A stretch of 64,000 bases of DNA from Aeromicrobium panaciterrae (GTDB lineage: Bacteria > Actinomycetota > Actinomycetes > Propionibacteriales > Nocardioidaceae), in contig NZ_JAVDWH010000001.1 in assembly GCF_031457275.1 (NCBI RefSeq), positions 1,116,001 to 1,180,000 of the forward strand. The letters run 5' to 3'. A model generated the notes under the pieces. That model was not told the origin of the DNA and ran no database searches. It saw only the letters and a list, made by a program, of their open reading frames with translations. Position numbers and translations under genes: made by a program. This document shows, piece after piece, positions 50,171 to 57,533 of this stretch. Numbering within the stretch: position 1 is the stretch's first letter; each line of letters opens with the position of its first letter.

Positions 50171-51264
50171 TGCCGACTGAGCTCGACGAGTTCCCGATCC
50201 ACCAGGCGCCGTTGCCCATCGCACGGGCCGACAGCAGCGACCGCAACTTCTACGACCGCTGCTACCTCAATGCCCACGACAAGTTGGGCGAGGTCTTCCT
50301 GATCGCCGGTATCGGCACGTACCCGAACCTTGGTGTGCGCGACGCGTTCGCGACCGTACGAGTCAAGGACCAGCAGTTCTCGTTGCGGCTCTCAGACGCA
50401 CTCGAGGCCAGGTCGCTCGATCAGCAGGTCGGGCCGATGCGACTCGAGGTGCTCGAACCGCTCAACAAGTTGCGCCTGACCTGCGACAACGACCATGTCG
50501 GGTTTGACCTGACCTGGACTGGCTCGTTCCCGGCGGTGTTGGAGCAGCGGCACATCATGCTGGACGCCAACGACCGCCCGACGCTGGACGCCCAGCGTTT
50601 CGCGCAGGTCGGCACGTGGGAAGGCTCGCTGCAGGTCGGGGGCGCGACGTACGAGGTCAGCGACTGGACCGGTACGCGTGACCGTTCTTGGGGGATCCGA
50701 CCGATCGGCGAGGCAGAGCCGGCCGGACGCGCGGCCGAGCAGGCGCTCGAGGGATTCTGGTGGCTGTACGCACCGCTGCAGTTCGACGACTTCGCTGTTG
50801 TCGTCATCGTGCAGGAGCAGCCGAACGGTTTCCGTAGCCTCAATGACGCCGTTCGCATCTTTCCTGACGGGCGGGTTGAACAGCTGGGCTGGCCGCGGTT
50901 CGAGATCGACTACACGTCGGGAACGCGTATCCCGACCGGTGCTCGGATCCACCTGACGACTCCGCAGGGCGAAGCTCTACTCATCGAGGTGGAGACCCTC
51001 TCCTTCGTTCCGCTGCACATTGGTTGCGGCTACGGCGGAGATCCCGAGTGGAACCACGGCGTGTGGAAGGGCAAGGACTGGGTCGACACCGGAACGTACG
51101 ACCTCACCCAGCCGGACATGATCGGCCGCTTCCCGTGGGGCGTGATCGATCACTCCGCGCGGGCGACGTGCAACGGGCAGGTCGGCTACGGGCTGTTCGA
51201 GCATGCGAGCGTCGGTCGACACGATCCGACCGGCTTCGCTGACTACATGTCAGTCGCGCCCTAG
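50161..51264 (+). CDS. Unknown protein, possible CrtC/AttH-like fold
   Basis: 367 residues, soluble, rich in beta strands. The segment VSDWTGTRDRSWGIRPIG and the repeated W/G-rich strands recall the lipocalin-like double barrel of CrtC/AttH-type hydratases and related DUF families seen in mycobacterial steroid clusters; this is a weak match from memory. It starts at ATG 50161 inside the phosphotransferase gene, so the two are coupled and are likely partners. Alternative start ATG 50170. Confidence 0.55.
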   Translation: MGLMPTELDEFPIHQAPLPIARADSSDRNFYDRCYLNAHDKLGEVFLIAGIGTYPNLGVRDAFATVRVKDQQFSLRLSDALEARSLDQQVGPMRLEVLEPLNKLRLTCDNDHVGFDLTWTGSFPAVLEQRHIMLDANDRPTLDAQRFAQVGTWEGSLQVGGATYEVSDWTGTRDRSWGIRPIGEAEPAGRAAEQALEGFWWLYAPLQFDDFAVVVIVQEQPNGFRSLNDAVRIFPDGRVEQLGWPRFEIDYTSGTRIPTGARIHLTTPQGEALLIEVETLSFVPLHIGCGYGGDPEWNHGVWKGKDWVDTGTYDLTQPDMIGRFPWGVIDHSARATCNGQVGYGLFEHASVGRHDPTGFADYMSVAP

Positions 51265-51785
51265 TCGGTGACGCGCGGGTCCATGTGAGGAACCAGCTTC
51301 CAAAGGGCATCGGAGACCCTGCTGAGGTCCGCGGCGCTGACGCCGTCCAGCTGGCTTGTCCATTGGCCTACGAGTTGCCGCAGTGGCCGCTCGGCCGTCT
51401 CGCGACCCTTACTGGTCAATACGACGAGCCTCGCTCGACCATCGTTGGGATCTGCGACTCGCTCGATCAGGCCCAGCCGCTCGATCCGTCGCAAGGTCTT
51501 GGACATCCCGCTCGTGGTCTGAAGAATCACCTGGCTGAGCTGGGTGGGCGACATCGTGTGGGGCGGTCCGGCAAACCACAGCGCCGACAGCACTGAGTGC
51601 TCGGACAGCTCGAGCCCTTCCGGCGCCAGCACGGCCTGGACCGAGGACTCGACGATGCGTCCGAGGTGGAGCAGGGTCAAGTGGAGGAGTGCAACATCCT
51701 GGTTCACATCCGGCAGCGTCGCGTTGACCGCTTCATGCAGTTCGAACGGTGCGGTGATCCGCTGGGTGTTCTCTGCACTCGGCAC
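51261..51785 (-). CDS. MarR family regulator
   Basis: 174 residues with a winged helix: MSPTQLSQVILQTTSGMSKT as the recognition region and VADPNDGRARLVVLTSKGRE as the wing, both typical of MarR. GTG 51785 follows AGGAG at 7 bases. Its stop overlaps the convergent gene by four bases. The target is unknown; the neighbouring ABC exporter is possible. Confidence 0.88.
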   Translation of the reverse strand: MPSAENTQRITAPFELHEAVNATLPDVNQDVALLHLTLLHLGRIVESSVQAVLAPEGLELSEHSVLSALWFAGPPHTMSPTQLSQVILQTTSGMSKTLRRIERLGLIERVADPNDGRARLVVLTSKGRETAERPLRQLVGQWTSQLDGVSAADLSRVSDALWKLVPHMDPRVTD

Positions 51786-51843
51786 GGCAAACTCCTGGGG
51801 CGTGAGGACTAACGTCCTGAGACGCTACCAAACGGCAGCGAAA

Positions 51844-51900
51844 TGGGCGGTGGGTTAGTCGCCTTATCAATCGTCGTACAGGCAACTAGCTCACCGCCCA
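51844..51900 (-). terminator. Long imperfect hairpin after the ABC-2 operon
   Basis: Outer arms TGGGCGGTG / CACCGCCCA pair perfectly; the inner 11 bases on each side pair at 8 positions, around a 17-base loop. It begins 15 bases past the permease stop, so it probably ends that operon. It also lies 59 bases upstream of the MarR start. Confidence 0.55.
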
Positions 51901-51914
51901 CCGCGGGAATGGTG

Positions 51915-52724
51915 CTACTTGACCTCTGAGCGCATCACCAGGCGGAGACCGATGGCTGTCGGGATGATCAGCCAGGTCAGGCTGGTGACTCCGAGGTGCG
52001 CCCACTCGGCGCCGCCCATGTCGCCGTTGTACAGAGCCCCTTGGGCGTAGTTGAAGTCGACCCACGGCCACGCGTCCTTGAACCAGTCCTGGAAGTTGGC
52101 CAGCGCCGCGAAGATCCCGGCGAGTACGAACGCAACCACGAAGTAGCCCACGATCGCCGCCGATGAGTTGCGGAGTACAAGGCCGAGCATGAAACCGAGC
52201 ATCATGCCGAGGACATTCGCGAGGACGATCAGCAGGAACTCCTGGAACGACAGGTTCCACACAGTGTCGACACCTGCAATCGCAGAGCCAAGCACGTTGC
52301 CGAGAGCCCCTACGGCGAGTGCGATCACCATTGAGACCACGCCGACGCCGACGGTTGCGATCACTTTGGCGCCGATCGCTCGTCCGCGACGTGGCACCAG
52401 GGTGAACGTGGTGAGTCCGCTGCGTTGAGACCACTCGCTGGTGACCGAGAGGATCGCGATCATCGGAAGGATGATCGTCATCGGGACGCCGATCGCCGCC
52501 GAGAAGTTGTTCTGATTCAGCTCGCTGTCCGGCGCGAAGAGGATCGTCGCTCCGGTCGCCAGCACGGCAGCGATGCCGATGCTCGCCATGAGCCAGAAGC
52601 CCGATCGAGTGTTGAACATCTTGCGCAGTTCGACCGAGACAAGTCGCGTCATCGGGATCGGCTGGTCGACGGCAGCGATACGCGCAACAGATGGCGCCTT
52701 CGCCTCAAGGGTTGCGGTGCTCAT
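51915..52724 (-). CDS. ABC-2 type transporter permease
   Basis: 269 residues with six predicted membrane segments and the usual opening RLVSVELRKMFNTRSGFWLM. A periplasmic loop (DSELNQNNFSAAIG) follows the first pair. It pairs with the ATPase just upstream (four-base overlap) as a drug or lipid exporter of unknown substrate. Confidence 0.88.
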   Translation of the reverse strand: MSTATLEAKAPSVARIAAVDQPIPMTRLVSVELRKMFNTRSGFWLMASIGIAAVLATGATILFAPDSELNQNNFSAAIGVPMTIILPMIAILSVTSEWSQRSGLTTFTLVPRRGRAIGAKVIATVGVGVVSMVIALAVGALGNVLGSAIAGVDTVWNLSFQEFLLIVLANVLGMMLGFMLGLVLRNSSAAIVGYFVVAFVLAGIFAALANFQDWFKDAWPWVDFNYAQGALYNGDMGGAEWAHLGVTSLTWLIIPTAIGLRLVMRSEVK

Positions 52725-53620
52725 GCTGCTACTCCTTCTCGCTGGGTTTCGGCCGTGAGCTCAAGGAACATTTCCTCGAGGCCGGCCGTGTCGGCCGACT
52801 TGAGTTCGGTCAGGGCGACGCTGGCCGCGAGTGCGACCTTGCCGACCAGGGCGGGTTCGGCGTCGGTACGGATTGCGCCGTCTGTTGATGCAGTGCTGGT
52901 GATGCCAGCGGCAGTCAGAGCGCGGGTCAGGTCGGCTGGCGACTCGGCCCGTACGACCGTGCCTGCGGCTTCGAGCAGCTCGGACTTGGTGCCCTGGGCA
53001 ACGATGCGGCCGTTGCCGATCACGACGATGTCATCGGCGATGACCTCGATCTCGTGAAGCAGGTGCGAGGACAGCAACACGGTGCCGCCCTTGTTGGCGT
53101 ACTCGCGCAGCAGATCGCGCATCCAGCGGATGCCGGCCGGGTCGAGTCCGTTGGCAGGCTCGTCGAGGATCAGTACCTCGGGATCGCCGATGAGTGCGGT
53201 CGCGATGCCGAGACGCTGGCGCATACCGAGTGAGTAGTTGCGTACGCGGCGGTCGGCTTCCTCGTCGGTCAGGCTGACCTTGTGCAGCATGTGGTCGACG
53301 CTGAGCTTGGGCAGTCCCATGGTGCGCTGGGCGATCGTCAGGATCTCTCGGCCGGTTCGCCCGGCGTGCTGGGCCGAAGCGTCCAGTAGAACGCCGACTT
53401 TTCGTCCGGGGTTGGGGAGCTCGGCGAAGGGTCGGCCATCGATCAGAGCCTGACCTGACGTCGGCACGGTAAGGCCAACCATGACGCGCATGCTGGTGGA
53501 TTTGCCGGCGCCGTTGGGGCCGAGGAATCCGGTGACTCGTCCGGAGCGGGCGGTGAACGAGACGTCGTCAACGGCGGTGAACCCGCCGTACCTCTTCGTG
53601 AGGGAATCTATGGTGATCAT
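52721..53620 (-). CDS. ABC-2 type transporter ATPase
   Basis: 299 residues of the DrrA-like class: Walker A GPNGAGKSTSMRV, signature YSLGMRQRLGIA, Walker B VLILDEPANGLDP, switch His in LLSSHLLHEIEVIADD. A C-terminal extension of about 80 residues follows the nucleotide domain. ATG 53620 (MITIDSL) is the family-like start; the nine residues upstream are not conserved. Confidence 0.9.
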   Translation of the reverse strand: MITIDSLTKRYGGFTAVDDVSFTARSGRVTGFLGPNGAGKSTSMRVMVGLTVPTSGQALIDGRPFAELPNPGRKVGVLLDASAQHAGRTGREILTIAQRTMGLPKLSVDHMLHKVSLTDEEADRRVRNYSLGMRQRLGIATALIGDPEVLILDEPANGLDPAGIRWMRDLLREYANKGGTVLLSSHLLHEIEVIADDIVVIGNGRIVAQGTKSELLEAAGTVVRAESPADLTRALTAAGITSTASTDGAIRTDAEPALVGKVALAASVALTELKSADTAGLEEMFLELTAETQREGVAA

Positions 53621-53711
53621 GCTCCGTAGCCTCGTGGCTACGGGCATGTCACCACATCGGGGTCAACGCCGAACTCACCCCCACCCAGACCCTGAGGGGT
53701 CCTCGGGGTGG

Positions 53712-54965
53712 TCAGGCGTTGTACGCGACGGGCAGGCTCTTGATGCCGTTGAGCCAACCGGAACGCAAGCGGGCAACATCACCCGTCGGGCGGATGTTGG
53801 GAGCGATGTCGGCGAGTGCATCAAAGATCAGCTTGATCTCGGATCGGGCCAGGTTCGCGCCGATGCAGTAGTGAGCTCCGCGGCCGCCGAAGGCGAGGTG
53901 CGGGTTGTTCTCGCGCGTGATGTCGAACGTGAACGCGTCGTCGAACACCTCTTCGTCATAGTTGGCGCTGGCGTAGAACAACCCGACTCGCTGGCCGGCC
54001 TTGATCTGTACACCACCGAGCTCGATGTCCTCGAGCGCTGTCCGCTGGAAGGACGTGACCGGGGTGGCCCAGCGAATGACCTCGTCGATCATCGTGGCGG
54101 GCCGTTCGCGTACCCAGAGGTCCCACTGGTCCGGGTTGTCGAAGAACGCCTTCATGCCGTGGGTCGTCGCGTTGCGGGTGGTCTCGTTGCCGGCGACGGC
54201 GAGGGTGATCACGAAGAAGCCGAACTCATCGTCCGTCAGGCCGCGGCCGCCGTCCTCGCCGGACTGCACCAGCTTGGTGACGATGTCATCGCGCGGGTTG
54301 GCCTTGCGCTCAGCTGCAAGGCCCATCGAGTACATCAGCACCTCGGCGGCGGCAGCCTCCGGGTCGTTGTCCTCCCTTGCCATGTCTTCGTCTTCGGCGC
54401 CGGTCATTTGGTTGGTCCAGTCGAAGATCTTCTGCCGATCTTCGGCCGGGATGCCGAGCATGTCGCCGATGACCTCGAGTGGGAACTGCGAGGCGACCTG
54501 GTCGACGAAGTCGCCAGATCCCGCGGCCGCTGCCTCGGTCACGATGCGTCGCGCCTGCTCCTCGAGTACCTCATCCAGCGCGCCGATGGCGCGAGGTGTG
54601 AAGCCACGGGCAATGATCGAGCGCAGCGCGGTGTGGACAGGAGCGTCCTGGTTGAGGACCACGACCTGTGTCATCTCCAACGACTCGCGGGTCGCGGTCT
54701 CCGGCAAGCGGATGATGGCTCCGTTGACCTGGCTGGAGAAGACCTTGCTGTTCTTGGACACCTCAGAAATGTCCTCGTGCCTCGTCACGGCCCAGTAACC
54801 GGTTCCGGCGTCGGTGTGCATTCCTGCCCTGGCGTTGTCGGCCTGCTCGACCCAGTGGATCGGCGCAGCCTTGCGCAGCAGCGCAAACTGCTCGTGCGGG
54901 ACGCCGGCGAGATTCACGTCTGGGTCGGTCAAATCGAAGCCTGTGGGCAGGATGTCGACGGTCAT
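53712..54965 (-). CDS. cyp125: Cytochrome P450, CYP125-like steroid C26-monooxygenase
   Basis: 417 residues. It follows CYP125 of Mycobacterium and Rhodococcus closely: LPTGFDLTDPDVN at the start, VVVLNQDAPVHTALRSIIAR, AGNETTRNATTHGM in the I-helix, RWATPVTSFQRTALED, haem loop GGRGAHYCIGANLARSEI (C367) and RLRSGWLNGIKSLPV. CYP125 oxidises the terminal methyl of the cholesterol side chain to start its breakdown. Start ATG 54965 follows GGGAG. It stands alone, divergent from a TetR gene and 20 kb from the nearest KstR-type box on the left, so it may be separately controlled. Confidence 0.85.
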   Translation of the reverse strand: MTVDILPTGFDLTDPDVNLAGVPHEQFALLRKAAPIHWVEQADNARAGMHTDAGTGYWAVTRHEDISEVSKNSKVFSSQVNGAIIRLPETATRESLEMTQVVVLNQDAPVHTALRSIIARGFTPRAIGALDEVLEEQARRIVTEAAAAGSGDFVDQVASQFPLEVIGDMLGIPAEDRQKIFDWTNQMTGAEDEDMAREDNDPEAAAAEVLMYSMGLAAERKANPRDDIVTKLVQSGEDGGRGLTDDEFGFFVITLAVAGNETTRNATTHGMKAFFDNPDQWDLWVRERPATMIDEVIRWATPVTSFQRTALEDIELGGVQIKAGQRVGLFYASANYDEEVFDDAFTFDITRENNPHLAFGGRGAHYCIGANLARSEIKLIFDALADIAPNIRPTGDVARLRSGWLNGIKSLPVAYNA

Positions 54966-55017
54966 GGTGCTCCCTTGTTGGCCAGTGTGACTGGGCATAC
55001 ATTTTTTTAAGACTGGA

Positions 55018-55043
55018 TGTACACAAACACGAAAGTGTATGGT
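55018..55043. promoter_or_regulatory. Promoter and palindromes between CYP125-like and TetR genes
   Basis: TGTACA at 55018-55023, TACAC at 55020-55024 paired with GTGTA at 55035-55039, and ACAC-GAAA-GTGT at 55027-55038 overlap the -10 TATGGT (55038-55043), which lies 6 bases before GTG 55050. This is the likely operator of the divergent TetR; a run of seven T lies at 55002-55008. Confidence 0.5.
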
Positions 55044-55049
55044 CGTCAA

Positions 55050-55658
55050 GTGAGATCACACGGATGGGGCGGCCGGCCCCCGTGCGACGCCGAAGAAGCT
55101 CGCGCTCGAATCTTGGTCGCGACGGTCGCTCGCATCGCTGAGGTCGGCACCACCAGCACCTCCGAGATAGCCGATTTGCTCGGAGTCACCCGCCAAACCG
55201 TCTACCGCTACTTCCCGACGACGAACGATCTGCTCAATGCCGCGTCGTTGTACGCCGTCGGTGACCTGCAGAACAATCTCGTCGAACATATGGTCAAACA
55301 CCTGCAGGGTTCCGGGGATCCTGCGGAAGCCATCGTCGAAGTCGTGGCGTATGTGTACGAGCATCTGCGGGATGACCCCGTACTCAGCCGTCTGGTCGCA
55401 CCAGGACAGATCAGCAGCACGCTGTCTGGTCTGACCCTCCCGTCGTCGATCGCCCTCGGCGTGAAGATCCTGAGTGATTTCGGAGTCGACTGGTCCGCGT
55501 TCGGTCTCGCCGAGGACGAGCAGGTCGAGCTGGTCGAACATCTGCTCCGCATGTTGCAGTCGTTCTTCCTGGATCCCGGTGATCCTGCCCGTGACGGTCA
55601 GGAGCTGCGCTCGTACCTTCGCCGCTGGGTCGCGCCAGCTCTGCGCGCTGTCGACTGA
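55050..55658 (+). CDS. TetR family regulator beside the CYP125-like gene
   Basis: 202 residues. HTH TSEIADLLGVTRQTVYRYFP at about residues 35-55. I placed the start at GTG 55050 because TATGGT lies exactly 6 bases upstream and conserved residues begin there (MRSHGWGGRPPCDAEEA); ATG 55017 would extend it by 11 residues into the operator. Divergent from the P450, so it probably represses that gene and itself. Confidence 0.87.
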   Translation: MRSHGWGGRPPCDAEEARARILVATVARIAEVGTTSTSEIADLLGVTRQTVYRYFPTTNDLLNAASLYAVGDLQNNLVEHMVKHLQGSGDPAEAIVEVVAYVYEHLRDDPVLSRLVAPGQISSTLSGLTLPSSIALGVKILSDFGVDWSAFGLAEDEQVELVEHLLRMLQSFFLDPGDPARDGQELRSYLRRWVAPALRAVD

Positions 55659-55696
55659 CGCTGGACAACGCCCTGAGTCCGCTCCAAGATCGGTGA

Positions 55697-56041
55697 ATGG
55701 CCTACGACGAGGAAATCGCGGCAAGGGTGCGTGACCGGGTGGGCGAGTTGGCGCCGTACGAAGAGAAGAAGATGTTCGGCGGGCTTGCGTTCATGGTCAA
55801 CACCCACATGGCCTGCGGAATGATGCAGGACGGGCTCATGATCCGCGTCGGCAGGGACGGTCATGCGGCGGCGATAACCAAGGGCGCGCACGAAATGGGC
55901 TTCACCGGGCGCCCCATGCGCGGCATGGTTCTGGTGCCGAACGAGGACTGCCGGGACGAGGTCGTCGAGTCCTGGGTGACCGAGGCGGTGGCATTCGCGA
56001 TGTCGGAGTCGCCGAAACCACCCAAGAAGGCCAAGGCCTAG
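55697..56041 (+). CDS. TfoX N-terminal domain protein
   Basis: 114 residues, a single TfoX_N-like domain: EEKKMFGGLAFMVNTHMACG, MIRVGRDGHAA and FTGRPMRGMVLV. The competence regulator TfoX of proteobacteria has an extra C-terminal domain missing here; in actinobacteria the role is unknown. The last four bases overlap the convergent hydrolase gene. The KPPKKAKA tail is basic. Confidence 0.85.
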   Translation: MAYDEEIAARVRDRVGELAPYEEKKMFGGLAFMVNTHMACGMMQDGLMIRVGRDGHAAAITKGAHEMGFTGRPMRGMVLVPNEDCRDEVVESWVTEAVAFAMSESPKPPKKAKA

Positions 56042-56832
56042 GTCGAGGCGGGCGTGATGGCGTCGACCCACAGCTGAGGCTGGTCGATGTGCAAGAAGTG
56101 GGCTGCTCCCGGCAGCGAGATCACCTTGGCGTGAGGGATCAATCGCTTGACGAAGGCGTCGGCAATCTTGAACGCCGGATCGCTGAGTTCGCCTTCCAGG
56201 ATGGTGACCGGGCAGGCAATCGAGCGGATCGCCTTGCGCGAAGGGAAGGGTCGCAGCAACTGATCCATCTCACGCACGGTGCTCGGACCATTCTCAGTCA
56301 TCTGGTCACGCCACGCCTCAGGGAGGGTGTCGAACGTATTTCCCCCGCTTGTGGATCCACTGGCCCATCGATACATGGTTTGCGCCGCGGCTCCGGGACT
56401 TCGTCGCAGATACCGCTGGACGCTCGCACGGGTCTGCATCGCGAACGCGGAGCGGGTCAGGTGCGTCGACATGTGCGCGGCCGGTTCGGCAAGGAACAAC
56501 TCCGAGACACATTCTGGAGCCGAAGCGGCAAGATCCAGCGCGACCACACCGCCGCCGCTCCATCCGACCACGGCCGCGGGAGCCGCACCCAGTGCCTTGA
56601 GGAGTGCGACCGCATCCTTGGCCTGAGCCGCCAAGCCTTGACGGGGTGCGGATGACGAGCGACCAAATCCACGCCGGTCGTACGCGATCACCCGGTAGGT
56701 GCGAGCGAGACCATCGAGCACCGGATTCCACAGGTCCGCATAGGCGCCCGTACCGTGCATCAACAGCAGGGGAGGGCCGCTCCCTCGCTCCTCGTAGTAC
56801 AGCTCGACGCCGTTGACCGTTGCTGTGGGCAT
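56038..56832 (-). CDS. Alpha/beta hydrolase
   Basis: 264 residues: MHGTGAYADLW oxyanion region, nucleophile elbow VVGWSGGGVVAL (Ser), acid in LEGELSDPAFK, His in GAAHFLHIDQP. General esterase, lipase or haloperoxidase-like class; no substrate can be assigned. ATG 56832 overlaps the stop of the methyltransferase gene (ATGA), so the two form an operon. Confidence 0.87.
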   Translation of the reverse strand: MPTATVNGVELYYEERGSGPPLLLMHGTGAYADLWNPVLDGLARTYRVIAYDRRGFGRSSSAPRQGLAAQAKDAVALLKALGAAPAAVVGWSGGGVVALDLAASAPECVSELFLAEPAAHMSTHLTRSAFAMQTRASVQRYLRRSPGAAAQTMYRWASGSTSGGNTFDTLPEAWRDQMTENGPSTVREMDQLLRPFPSRKAIRSIACPVTILEGELSDPAFKIADAFVKRLIPHAKVISLPGAAHFLHIDQPQLWVDAITPAST

Positions 56833-57455
56833 CAGCTGCGCACCGCCGCTCCGGCGATCAACGGACGGATGATTGGGAACGCCTTGAGCAGGCGGTCGTG
56901 TTCGAGGTCCACGACCGAGAATCCGGCGTTCACGATGTTGTCCTCGGTCGGCCGGTTGCAGCGACAGCCGTACCCGGCCCGCTTCCATACGCCGTGAAGG
57001 CGATCCTGCCAGCGAGCCAGTTTGGGGTCGTCGGAACGTACGTGCTCCAGAAAGACGAGCTGTCCGCCGGGTTTGAGGACTCGGTGAGCTTCTGCGAGGG
57101 CCTTGGCGGGATCATCGACGGTGCACAGAACGAGCGTCGAGACGACGAAGTCAAAGCTGCCTGCCTCGAACGGCAAATCTTCTGCGGGAACCTGCAGGAC
57201 CGTCGCGGGCAGTGAGAAGCTCTCGAGCTTCTTCTCAAGTCTGCGAGCCATCGGCTCCTCGGGCTCGGTGACCACGAGCTTCGTGACCTTCGAGCCGTAG
57301 AAGGGGAGGTTGGCGCCTGTCCCGCCGCCGAGTTCCAACACCGAACCGGTGACGTCCTTCAGCAGTTCTTTTCGATGTCCGCTCAGAACGGCTTTTTCGG
57401 GCGCAGCCATCATCCGGTCGTACCCGGCCGCAAATATGCGGCCCCACAGGCTCAT
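56832..57455 (-). CDS. SAM-dependent methyltransferase, class I
   Basis: 207 residues: motif I VLELGGGTGANLPFY, acidic residue in VVTEPEEPM, then AEDLPFEAGSFDFVVSTLVL and LKPGGQLVFLEHV. It resembles UbiE/COQ5-like and phosphatidylethanolamine methyltransferase-like proteins of actinobacteria. The start is ATG 57455 (MSLWGRIFAAGYD); the frame running up to 58034 is a shadow of the flavoprotein gene. Possible leaderless start (TACATT 5 bases upstream). Confidence 0.85.
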   Translation of the reverse strand: MSLWGRIFAAGYDRMMAAPEKAVLSGHRKELLKDVTGSVLELGGGTGANLPFYGSKVTKLVVTEPEEPMARRLEKKLESFSLPATVLQVPAEDLPFEAGSFDFVVSTLVLCTVDDPAKALAEAHRVLKPGGQLVFLEHVRSDDPKLARWQDRLHGVWKRAGYGCRCNRPTEDNIVNAGFSVVDLEHDRLLKAFPIIRPLIAGAAVRS

Positions 57456-57460
57456 GCCTG

Positions 57461-57466
57461 AATGTA
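57461..57466 (-). promoter_or_regulatory. Possible leaderless -10 box of the methyltransferase gene
   Basis: TACATT on the minus strand, 5 bases before ATG 57455. Confidence 0.4.
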
Positions 57467-57521
57467 GCCCGAACCGTTCACCGACAGTGTCGAACGGACC
57501 GAAATCTGCCTCTGCCACCGC

Positions 57522-57527
57522 TAGGCT
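57522..57527 (+). promoter_or_regulatory. Leaderless -10 box of the 57534 gene
   Basis: TAGGCT, then CACGCC, then GTG 57534; no SD. Confidence 0.5.
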
Positions 57528-57533
57528 CACGCC

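Noticed and set aside
55002..55008. Run of seven T as a terminator
   Set aside because: No stem precedes it on either strand in the right place, and it lies between divergent starts; more likely part of a promoter.
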